DNA from: Deltaproteobacteria bacterium
GTDB taxonomy: Bacteria; Desulfobacterota; Desulfomonilia; UBA1062
Direction: 5' to 3'
Assembly (NCBI GenBank): GCA_003643935.1
Contig: QMLJ01000069.1
Span: 1 to 6,612, forward strand
Length of the DNA stretch: 6,612 nucleotides
Part shown: positions 1-4,917 of the stretch, piece by piece
Layout: the number at the start of each line of letters is the position of its first letter
Position numbering within the stretch: the stretch's first letter is position 1
Notes under the pieces: generated by a model
Told to the model about the DNA's origin: nothing
What the model saw: the letters and a program-made list of their open reading frames with translations, nothing else
Databases searched by the model: none
Translations under genes and position numbers: made by a program

Positions 1-374
1 AACAGGTTGCAAGGCTGGGCTTAAGCTATCTCAGCTGTACAAGGGCTGATAGGCCTTTTGTGTTCATGGAAAATGGAATGCTAGAGATACCATCAAACCT
101 GCCTTGTATAGAGGAGGTGGGCACCTCGCGTGTAATCCAAGAGCTGGACAGGAGAAAAGACTCTGGCCTACCCCAGGTCCTACCTGTCCACGCCGAGGTG
201 GAGGGCGGCATGTATTTGGACGACTTTCGTAGGGTAATAGATACGGCTTCTAGATGCGAATATAGATTTGTTCGGCTCTGTGAAATTGAAAGTTCCCTGG
301 ACAGGGATAACATTGAGATAAGAGAGTTGAAAGAGGCTCTTCTTCCAGGCCGTGCATTTAAGTGCGCTGTGTAG
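1..374 (+). CDS. ArnD-like polysaccharide deacetylase, C-terminal part (partial)
   Basis: The reading frame is open from the left edge (first full codon at base 3), so this is the last 123 residues of a longer protein, ending at TAG 372-374. The fragment resembles the C-terminal half of ArnD-type NodB-homology deacetylases. The pieces that match are a segment 'RLGLSYLSCTRADRPF', then 'EIPSNLPCIEEVG' (like the IPxxLPTxDEV-G stretch of ArnD), then the very characteristic 'HAEVEGG' followed by a helix 'MYLDDFRRVID'. ArnD removes the formyl group from undecaprenyl-linked 4-formamido-arabinose during lipid A modification; relatives deacetylate other polysaccharides. The metal-binding N-terminal motifs lie outside the window, so substrate and activity cannot be judged. 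The downstream gene dtd starts 14 bp after the stop, so the two are probably co-transcribed. A GTG at base 60 could be called as a start, but the conserved sequence continues upstream of it. Confidence 0.75.
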   Translation, partial: QVARLGLSYLSCTRADRPFVFMENGMLEIPSNLPCIEEVGTSRVIQELDRRKDSGLPQVLPVHAEVEGGMYLDDFRRVIDTASRCEYRFVRLCEIESSLDRDNIEIRELKEALLPGRAFKCAV

Positions 375-388
375 AGGAGTATGGAGCC

Positions 389-841
389 ATGAGGGCTGTT
401 GTACAAAGGGTGACAAGAGCAAGCGTAATAATAGATAAGGCCTTGTTTTCCTCTATAGGCTATGGCCTCTGCTGTCTCGTGGGTATTGAAAGAGGGGATA
501 ATGACAAGGATATAGATTATATTGCGGACAAGATCTGTGGTCTTAGGATATTCAGTAATAAAGATCAAAAGATGAACCTAAGCGTCTCCGATGTAGGGGG
601 TGAGATTCTTTTGATATCTCAATTCACCCTGCTTGGCGATGCAAGGAAGGGAAGAAGGCCATCTTATATCTTGGCAGAGTCACCAGATAGGGCAAATGCC
701 CTTTTTGAAACCCTTGTAGATAAGGTTAAAGAGATATCCCCATGCAGGGTTACATCAGGCAAATTTAAGGCCATGATGGATGTTGAAATCATAAATCAAG
801 GACCTGTAACAATACTCCTGGACAGCAGGAGGGTCTTTTAG
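389..841 (+). CDS. dtd: D-aminoacyl-tRNA deacylase
   Basis: The 150-residue product has the usual length for DTD, which hydrolyses D-amino acids (and glycine mischarged on tRNA-Ala) from tRNA in the cytoplasm and so protects translation. The N-terminus 'MRAVVQRVTRASV' is typical. Both signature motifs are visible: 'SQFTLLGD' at residues 77-84, and the Gly-cisPro loop as 'NQGPVT' at 136-141 (usually NxGPVT), which gives the enzyme its rejection of L-aminoacyl-tRNA. The start at 389 is chosen because GAGGAG (374-379) lies 9 bases upstream and the family begins exactly here; an in-frame ATG at 362 overlaps the upstream gene and adds nine unrelated residues. The gene follows the deacetylase fragment after 14 bp and faces the thioredoxin gene, whose stop is 28 bp away. 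The stop codon lies in a hairpin (826-850). No key residue appears missing. Confidence 0.95.
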   Translation: MRAVVQRVTRASVIIDKALFSSIGYGLCCLVGIERGDNDKDIDYIADKICGLRIFSNKDQKMNLSVSDVGGEILLISQFTLLGDARKGRRPSYILAESPDRANALFETLVDKVKEISPCRVTSGKFKAMMDVEIINQGPVTILLDSRRVF

Positions 842-850
842 ACCCTCCTG
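826..850. terminator. Perfect hairpin between convergent genes, possible bidirectional terminator
   Basis: CAGGAGGGTC (826-835) and GACCCTCCTG (841-850) form a perfect 10-bp GC-rich stem around TTTTA; T836 and A840 can also pair. The dtd stop TAG (839-841) lies in the loop and stem, and the facing gene ends at 870. Neither strand has a clear T-tract after the stem, so this is not a textbook intrinsic terminator. It may work with Rho or as a 3' end stabiliser. Confidence 0.5.
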
Positions 851-869
851 GTCTGATTGTCTGATTGCG

Positions 870-1916
870 TTATCTGTACGCATTAATCTTCTTTAAAAGC
901 TGGGACTCAGGCATTGCACCTATGATATCCCCTACCTTCTTGCCATTTTTAAACACGAGAAGATTTGGAATAGACCGTATTCCGAACTTCGCCGCTGTGT
1001 TCGGATTGCTATCTACATCAAGCTTGCCAAATGTTATCTCTCCCTTAAGCTTCTTGGCGAGCTTCTCCACGATAGGGCTAATCATCCTACATGGTCCGCA
1101 CCACTCTGCCCAGCAATCGACAACTAAAAACGGGTACTTGGCAACGGCCTTGTCTATTGTCTTGTCAGTCAATACAACTGGATAATCAGGTTGATCCACC
1201 AATTCCTCCATTTTCTTTGCAGCCTCCTCTTCTTCTCTGAGTATGTCTTGTGCACGGCTTGAGCCGTACTTAAGGACCTGGTTTACAAAGCTAGATTCCT
1301 GTTGAACACCAATTGTGATAGAAGACATATCTCCGTTGATCACTTGCTGTGGTACTGATGATACGCCGAAGCTCCTGGCACGATCCATAACCTCCTGGGC
1401 CTCTATGCACCTGGATGTAACCTTCCCAGGCGCCGCAATGGCTATCTGGTTGATAAGCAAAACTGCTCTTGGACAATAGGGACAGCTCGGAGTGACGTAT
1501 GATTCCAGCAGGGTCTCTTTATCTATATGTCTTAATTTCTCGATAGAGGAGGGGCTCAGCATGCTGTCTGCCCTTGACACCATGGATATGGTCTCAATGA
1601 AACCGCTGGCTTCGTAGCCTGCCGGTGCTCCCCAGTACTGTATAGAATAACCCTTGTCCTGTCCTATTAGTATTGTGGGGGATACCTGTATTCCAAGTTC
1701 CTGTGCATCTTTGCCATACATGTCCATGTCTATTAATTTTATCTTTGGGCTTATGTCTGCCAGTTCTTCCAAAAATTCCCTTGTAAATCGGGTATATTCG
1801 CTGTTATCCGTCCCTGTTATTATATTACTCGAGAACAATTTTATGTCCACTTCGTCCTTGAGTTCTTCCTTGAATTTGTCTTCCAGTTGTTTTCTGGTCT
1901 TGTCGTCAAGCAGCAT
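870..1916 (-). CDS. Protein disulfide oxidoreductase-thioredoxin fusion (three Trx folds)
   Basis: This 348-residue protein has three thioredoxin-like folds in series. Residues about 20-115 match the first fold of archaeal/bacterial PDO ('YWGAPAGYE', cis-Pro P80) but have no cysteine at all; the expected CxxC position reads S39-E40-Y41-T42. Residues about 125-220 are the second PDO fold, with active site C145-P-Y-C148 in 'VTPSCPYCPRAV' and cis-Pro P189 ('SSVPQQ'). A charged, probably helical linker (about 221-242, REEEEAAKKMEE) leads to a complete thioredoxin (about 245-348) with WCGPC at 272-276 and cis-Pro P317 ('RSIPNLL'). It is cytoplasmic, with no signal peptide, and likely performs disulfide reduction or exchange with TrxB as reductase. 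The start at 1916 is supported by GGAG 8 bases upstream and by the PDO-like N-terminus; a longer frame to 2024 overlaps trxB. It lies 17 bp after trxB, in the same operon. The domain calls are firm; the electron path is inferred. Confidence 0.92.
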   Translation of the reverse strand: MLLDDKTRKQLEDKFKEELKDEVDIKLFSSNIITGTDNSEYTRFTREFLEELADISPKIKLIDMDMYGKDAQELGIQVSPTILIGQDKGYSIQYWGAPAGYEASGFIETISMVSRADSMLSPSSIEKLRHIDKETLLESYVTPSCPYCPRAVLLINQIAIAAPGKVTSRCIEAQEVMDRARSFGVSSVPQQVINGDMSSITIGVQQESSFVNQVLKYGSSRAQDILREEEEAAKKMEELVDQPDYPVVLTDKTIDKAVAKYPFLVVDCWAEWCGPCRMISPIVEKLAKKLKGEITFGKLDVDSNPNTAAKFGIRSIPNLLVFKNGKKVGDIIGAMPESQLLKKINAYR

Positions 1917-1924
1917 GTCTCTAT

Positions 1925-1928
1925 CTCC
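1925..1928 (-). promoter_or_regulatory. Ribosome binding site deciding the start of the PDO-thioredoxin fusion
   Basis: On the minus strand the sequence reads GGAG, then 8 bases, then ATG (1916-1914), placed in the short gap after the trxB stop (1936-1934). This supports the 348-residue product over the 384-residue frame that begins inside trxB. Confidence 0.65.
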
Positions 1929-1933
1929 ATATT

Positions 1934-2911
1934 TTATTTTTCTGGTGCCTTGTCGTACGATGTACCCTTGAGGTCCTCCACATAGTGCTGGGCCGCGAAT
2001 GCTGCCGTTGCACCATCCCCGCACGCCGTAACTACCTGTCTCAATATCTTATCCGTGCAGTCACCACATGCAAATATGCCTGGTTTGGAAGACTGCATAT
2101 TCTTGTCTACCTTGATATAGCCCTTTTGGTCCAGGTCTACGTGGTTCTTAACCAGCTCAGTGTTTGGATTCAGCCCGGTGAATATAAAGACACCGTCTGT
2201 CTTGATCTCCGTTAATTCATCAGGGGATTTGACGTTTTTCAGTCTTACCCCTGTAACAAAGTTGTCTCCCAGGATTTCATCCACAACAGAGTTCCAAGAG
2301 AAGCTTATCTTTGGATTTTGGAATGCCCTCTCCTGTAATATCTTTGTTGCACGAAGCCTATCCCGCCTATGCACTATTGTTACCTTGCTGGCAAACTTAG
2401 TTAGGTAGAGCGCCTCCTGTATCGCGGTGTCACCACCCCCTACCACAACAACTTCTTTGTCCATGTAGAAAGGCGCGTCGCAGGTTGCACAGTAGGAGAC
2501 TCCCTTGCCTGCGAACTCCTGTTCACCAGGCACTCCGAGTTCTGCATAGGTTGCACCGGTTGCTATAATAAGAGAAAGGCCTTGATAAGTGGTTTCCCCT
2601 GTATCTGCTTCCCAGACCGTGACGCCAGCTATGTTCCTTTCCGTGATGGTGCTTATATCTCCATCCACGAGCTCAAGGCCGAACTTAACGGCATGTTCCT
2701 TCAACCTGTCTATCAGTTCAAAGCCTGATATGCCGTCTGAAAAACCCGGATAATTCTCTATCATGTCAGTAATGGTTATTTGTGAGGGGGTAAAGGAGCT
2801 TTCTATGAGAACTGTTTTGAGCCTTGCTCGTGAGGCGTATAGACCCGCGGCAAGCCCTGCAGGTCCACCACCTATTATGATTACATCGTATGCGCTCTCC
2901 AATCGTGTCAT
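1934..2911 (-). CDS. trxB: Thioredoxin-disulfide reductase
   Basis: This 325-residue flavoprotein has the length and order of low-molecular-weight thioredoxin reductase. The FAD-binding Rossmann motif GGGPAG is at residues 14-19, the redox-active C141-A-T-C144 is in 'GVSYCATCDAPF', the NAD(P)H-binding GGGDTA is at 158-163, and the FAD-binding C-terminal 'GIFACGDC' (278-285) is followed by 'RQVVTACGDGATAA'. The HRRDxLRA segment (181-188) keeps the arginines normally used to bind the NADPH 2'-phosphate, so NADPH is the likely donor. It should reduce the thioredoxin domain encoded immediately downstream. The chosen ATG (2911-2909) is one base after the TAG of the ArsR gene and has AGGTGG at 2926-2921, about 9 bases upstream. 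An earlier in-frame ATG at 2938 adds nine residues that overlap ArsR and are not family-like. The tight spacing suggests translational coupling with the repressor gene. Confidence 0.96.
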   Translation of the reverse strand: MTRLESAYDVIIIGGGPAGLAAGLYASRARLKTVLIESSFTPSQITITDMIENYPGFSDGISGFELIDRLKEHAVKFGLELVDGDISTITERNIAGVTVWEADTGETTYQGLSLIIATGATYAELGVPGEQEFAGKGVSYCATCDAPFYMDKEVVVVGGGDTAIQEALYLTKFASKVTIVHRRDRLRATKILQERAFQNPKISFSWNSVVDEILGDNFVTGVRLKNVKSPDELTEIKTDGVFIFTGLNPNTELVKNHVDLDQKGYIKVDKNMQSSKPGIFACGDCTDKILRQVVTACGDGATAAFAAQHYVEDLKGTSYDKAPEK

Positions 2912-2912
2912 T

Positions 2913-3200
2913 CTATCTTCCCACCTTCTTATATTCAATCAGTTGAAACACCTTTTCCATGAGTTCGGGTTCTGTTAAATAATAACACCTAGTATTGCCT
3001 TTCTTTATACAGTCCACGAGGCCATGCAGCTTTAACAGGGAGAGGTGCTGCGATACATTAGCCTGTGTTATGCGTACACAGCTTTCCACCTCACCCACAC
3101 ATTTTTGCCCCTCGTAAAGTTCCTTCATAATCCTGAGCCTTACAGGATTACCCAGAACCTTAAAAAAGGCAGCTGCTTTTTCTAAGTCTACCTTGGCCAC
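2913..3200 (-). CDS. ArsR/SmtB-family winged-helix repressor, probable autoregulator of the trxB operon
   Basis: The 95-residue product is a typical small ArsR-family regulator. 'FFKVLGNPVRLRIMKEL' is the family's dimer and N-terminal helix signature, 'ITQANVSQHLSLLKLHGLV' (about 44-62) is the helix-turn-helix, and 'CIKKGNTRCYYL' (64-75) is the beta wing. Cysteines are at 34, 41, 64 and 72. C34 aligns with the first Cys of the ArsR ELCVCDL metal site but the other two Cys of that motif are absent, while C64 and C72 flank the wing turn. This could be a thiol-based or a metal sensor; the sequence does not decide. Start: the frame opens at a TTG (3230), but that codon falls at the predicted transcription start. 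GTG at 3200-3198, preceded by AAGAGGA (3210-3204, rather close), gives the normal family N-terminus. It heads an operon with trxB, whose ATG is one base after this stop. Confidence 0.88.
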   Translation of the reverse strand: MAKVDLEKAAAFFKVLGNPVRLRIMKELYEGQKCVGEVESCVRITQANVSQHLSLLKLHGLVDCIKKGNTRCYYLTEPELMEKVFQLIEYKKVGR

Positions 3201-3203
3201 GCG

Positions 3204-3210
3204 TCCTCTT
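3204..3210 (-). promoter_or_regulatory. Ribosome binding site deciding the GTG start of the ArsR gene
   Basis: The minus strand reads AAGAGGA, three bases (CGC), then GTG at 3200-3198. The spacing is shorter than ideal, but it is the only purine-rich site between the predicted transcription start and the conserved coding region. Confidence 0.5.
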
Positions 3211-3244
3211 AGTATATAAGTATATTTCAATGTACTTATATACT
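3211..3244. promoter_or_regulatory. Probable ArsR-family operator: perfect 12+12 bp inverted repeat
   Basis: AGTATATAAGTA (3211-3222) and TACTTATATACT (3233-3244) are exact reverse complements separated by 10 bases. Three of the four further inner positions on each side (3224-3226 with 3229-3231) also pair, making a 34-bp near-palindrome centred at 3227/3228. It covers the -10 element and the predicted start site of the arsR-trxB promoter, so a bound dimer would block transcription. An AT-rich 12-bp inverted repeat at the promoter is the known arrangement for ArsR/SmtB operators. Which protein binds is inferred from the adjacent ArsR gene. Confidence 0.75.
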
Positions 3245-3263
3245 ATAACCTTATATCTGTCAA
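3235..3263 (-). promoter_or_regulatory. Sigma-70 type promoter of the arsR-trxB-PDO/Trx operon
   Basis: On the minus strand a perfect -35 TTGACA (3263-3258) is followed after 17 bases by TATAAG (3240-3235), five of six matches to the -10 consensus. The predicted start is near 3228, giving a leader of about 28 nt before GTG 3200. It lies just after the aminotransferase stop (3286), so the redox genes have their own promoter. The inverted repeat 3211-3244 overlaps the -10. Confidence 0.75.
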
Positions 3264-3285
3264 GCCCTCTTAGTGGTTTTAGGTG

Positions 3286-4458
3286 TTAAAATTTTCTATT
3301 GAGTGATAATGAGGCTTTCTTTATGCCTTCTTTAGCCCTTGCTATTGTCTCCTCGGCGGTGCAATATGCAAATCTGACGTAACCTTTTCTTCCGAATCCT
3401 GTACCAGGTACAGCAAGTATCCTTTCTTTCTGCAGTGCCTTTGTAAACTCCAAATCGTCAGGTACAGGTGACTTGACAAATAGATAGAACGCACCCTCGG
3501 GCGGGGCATATTCCAGGCCTATGTCGTCTAATATTGATACAAGAAGGTCCCTACGTCTTTTGTATACGCCTATATCCACGCTTATGTCTATACAGTGAGC
3601 CAGGACCCTCTGCATCAATGCAGGGGCATTGACGAAGCCGAGTATCCTGGTGGATAAAATAAGGCCATCAATAAGGTCATTCTTGTCCCTTACCCCGGGT
3701 CCCACTGCTATGTAGCCTATTCTTTCACCGGCAAGTGATAGCTCCTTTGATGCAGATGTTACCACTATAGAATTAGAAAATATTTTTAGTATGGGGGGCA
3801 CCTTGAGACCGTCATATACGAGCCTCCTGTATGGTTCGTCAGATATAACGAGTATGTCCGGATGGGAAGCAAGCACATTTTTAATCTCTAAGAGCGTGGT
3901 TTCACTATAGACCCTTCCTGTGGGGTTATTGGGTGAATTTATTATGATGGCCTTTGTCCTTGGGGTGATGTTTTTCCCCAGGTCCTCGGCATCTGGGAGA
4001 AGTTCAGAGTTGCTCTCAGAGCATACCAGTGTTCCACCGTGGTTCTCAACGTAAAACCTGTATTCAACGAAGTAGGGGGCTATGGCAATGATCTCGTCAC
4101 CCGGGTCGGTTATTGCCTTTAGCACAACGTTCAGACCACCCCCTGCCCCGCAACTCATGATGATGTCCTCGGCACTCAGGTCTACTTCCTGTATCTGAGT
4201 TGCAAATTCTGCTATCCTCTCCCTTACATCCATGTAACCGGCATTAGGCATGTAGCCGTGGGGTGTATTTATATCTTTTGCTACCTCAGCCATGTAGTCT
4301 ATGGCAACCCGAGGGGGTTCCAGGTCAGGATTTCCCAGGCTGAAGTCATATACATTTTCTGGTCCATGTATTGATTTGAGTCTTGCCCCCTCCTCAAACA
4401 TCTTTCTTATCCAGGACGACATCTTAGAGTATTCAGCGATCCTTTTTGATACTAGCAT
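3286..4458 (-). CDS. PLP-dependent class I/II aminotransferase (AspC-like)
   Basis: The 390-residue protein is a fold-type I aminotransferase of the aspartate aminotransferase superfamily, a cytoplasmic amino acid enzyme. Visible landmarks are 'YDFSLGNPD' near residue 37 (substrate and PLP entrance), 'NSPNNPTG' at 174-181 with the pyridine-side Asn N178, D207 in 'SDEPY' (pyridine nitrogen) with Y210, the Schiff-base lysine K238 in 'SASKELSLAGERIGY', R246, and the C-terminal carboxylate-binding R362 in 'GYVRFAYC'. All catalytic residues are present. Substrate cannot be fixed: aspartate, aromatic or broad 2-oxo acid specificity are all possible in this family. The ATG at 4458 is preferred because the family begins 'xxSKRIxxYxxxSSWIRKMFEEG' and GGGGGT lies just upstream; ATG 4470 has no visible ribosome site. 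It lies upstream of the redox operon on the same strand but that operon has its own promoter, and no terminator is evident in the 22 bp between them. Confidence 0.93.
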   Translation of the reverse strand: MLVSKRIAEYSKMSSWIRKMFEEGARLKSIHGPENVYDFSLGNPDLEPPRVAIDYMAEVAKDINTPHGYMPNAGYMDVRERIAEFATQIQEVDLSAEDIIMSCGAGGGLNVVLKAITDPGDEIIAIAPYFVEYRFYVENHGGTLVCSESNSELLPDAEDLGKNITPRTKAIIINSPNNPTGRVYSETTLLEIKNVLASHPDILVISDEPYRRLVYDGLKVPPILKIFSNSIVVTSASKELSLAGERIGYIAVGPGVRDKNDLIDGLILSTRILGFVNAPALMQRVLAHCIDISVDIGVYKRRRDLLVSILDDIGLEYAPPEGAFYLFVKSPVPDDLEFTKALQKERILAVPGTGFGRKGYVRFAYCTAEETIARAKEGIKKASLSLNRKF

Positions 4459-4505
4459 AAATACCCCCATGTAAAGTTTTTGCTATCTTAAGGTCGTATA
4501 TCAGG

Positions 4506-4534
4506 ATAATAAGATAAAGTACAGCGCGTCTAAA
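4506..4534 (-). promoter_or_regulatory. Weak candidate promoter for the aminotransferase
   Basis: On the minus strand TTTAGA (4534-4529, four of six) is followed after 17 bases by TATTAT (4511-4506, five of six). The position, about 48 bp before the ATG at 4458, is reasonable. AT-rich sequence makes chance matches likely. Confidence 0.3.
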
Positions 4535-4572
4535 GTCTAGAGGTGCAGGCGTCGATTATGTAACTACTATGA

Positions 4573-4639
4573 ATGGATATCCATGTGCCATAAGATTTTA
4601 TAGGTATTGAGCAAATACAAATATGATGATATCCAAGTG
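4573..4639. repeat. Repeated GATATCCA(T/A)GTG motif upstream of the J-domain gene
   Basis: GATATCCATGTG (4576-4587) recurs as GATATCCAAGTG (4628-4639), 11 of 12 identical and 52 bp apart. The first copy is part of the perfect palindrome ATGGATATCCAT (4573-4584). The second copy lies just before the ATG at 4645 and next to a -10-like TATGAT (4622-4627). It could be a regulator site; no binding protein is suggested by the context, and chance cannot be excluded. Confidence 0.3.
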
Positions 4640-4644
4640 ATATT

Positions 4645-4917
4645 ATGGAAGATATTACACGTGAGAGAATAGAATGGGCCAAGGATATACTTGGGATTGG
4701 TGATGTAGTTACATACAATGAGGTGGTCCAGCAGTGGAGAAGACTTGTCAAGAAACTTCATCCTGACGTGGGCGGGGATGATAAAAAAATAAGGGATGTC
4801 AACGAGGCGAAAAACATTATATTAAGGTTCATAAGGAATTGCCCGTGTAGCCTAGAAGCGAAAGATGGCTCTGACTGGTGGGATAGGCGTTTTGGGAAAC
4901 TCTGGAAAGAAAAGTAG
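4645..4917 (+). CDS. Small J-domain (DnaJ-like) protein
   Basis: This 90-residue protein is little more than a J-domain: 'AKDILGIGDVVTYNEVVQQWRRLVKKLHPDVGGDDKKIRDVNEAKNIIL' spans helices I to III (quoted in outline; residues 12-60), with the invariant HPD at 39-41, which stimulates Hsp70 (DnaK) ATPase. It lacks the Gly/Phe, zinc-finger and client-binding regions of DnaJ, so it is a J-only cochaperone. The tail 'DWWDRRFGKLW' (77-87) resembles the WW...RFG..W ending I recall from small J-proteins of deltaproteobacteria, a possible partner-binding element. Two cysteines form CPC (66-68). The ribosome site is weak. The gene overlaps the likely start of the membrane protein downstream by about 53 bp, suggesting co-expression. 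Confidence 0.85.
   Translation: MEDITRERIEWAKDILGIGDVVTYNEVVQQWRRLVKKLHPDVGGDDKKIRDVNEAKNIILRFIRNCPCSLEAKDGSDWWDRRFGKLWKEK

Noticed and set aside
60..374. GTG at base 60 as the true start of the first gene
   Set aside because: The frame continues to the left edge and the residues before base 60 fit the ArnD-like family, so the gene is a fragment cut by the window.
26..568. Minus-strand open frame opposite the deacetylase and dtd
   Set aside because: It lies antisense to two recognisable genes and has no domain, ribosome site or promoter.
1654..1971. Ser-rich plus-strand frame opposite the PDO N-terminus
   Set aside because: The Ser/Leu-rich composition is the reverse reading of Lys/Glu/Asp-rich helices in the real gene.
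1917..2024. N-terminal extension of the PDO-thioredoxin fusion into trxB
   Set aside because: These 36 codons overlap the well-supported trxB C-terminus, look unlike any thioredoxin sequence, and an ATG with a ribosome site follows the trxB stop.
2912..2938. Upstream ATG for trxB at 2938
   Set aside because: It overlaps the ArsR gene by about 26 bp and adds residues outside the family; the ATG at 2911 has an AGGTGG site and sits one base after the ArsR stop.
3205..3274. 9-bp direct repeat CCTCTTAGT flanking the arsR promoter
   Set aside because: It is short, one copy includes the ribosome site of ArsR, and no insertion or target-site duplication structure lies between the copies.
4459..4644. 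Possible small RNA, tRNA or riboswitch in the 186-bp divergent gap
   Set aside because: I found no cloverleaf, no long GC-rich stem and no recognisable riboswitch core; only weak promoter-like elements and the short repeat are reported.
4558..4713. 10-bp inverted repeat ATGTAACTAC / GTAGTTACAT
   Set aside because: The arms are 136 bp apart and one lies inside the J-domain coding sequence; a 10-bp match at this distance is expected by chance.
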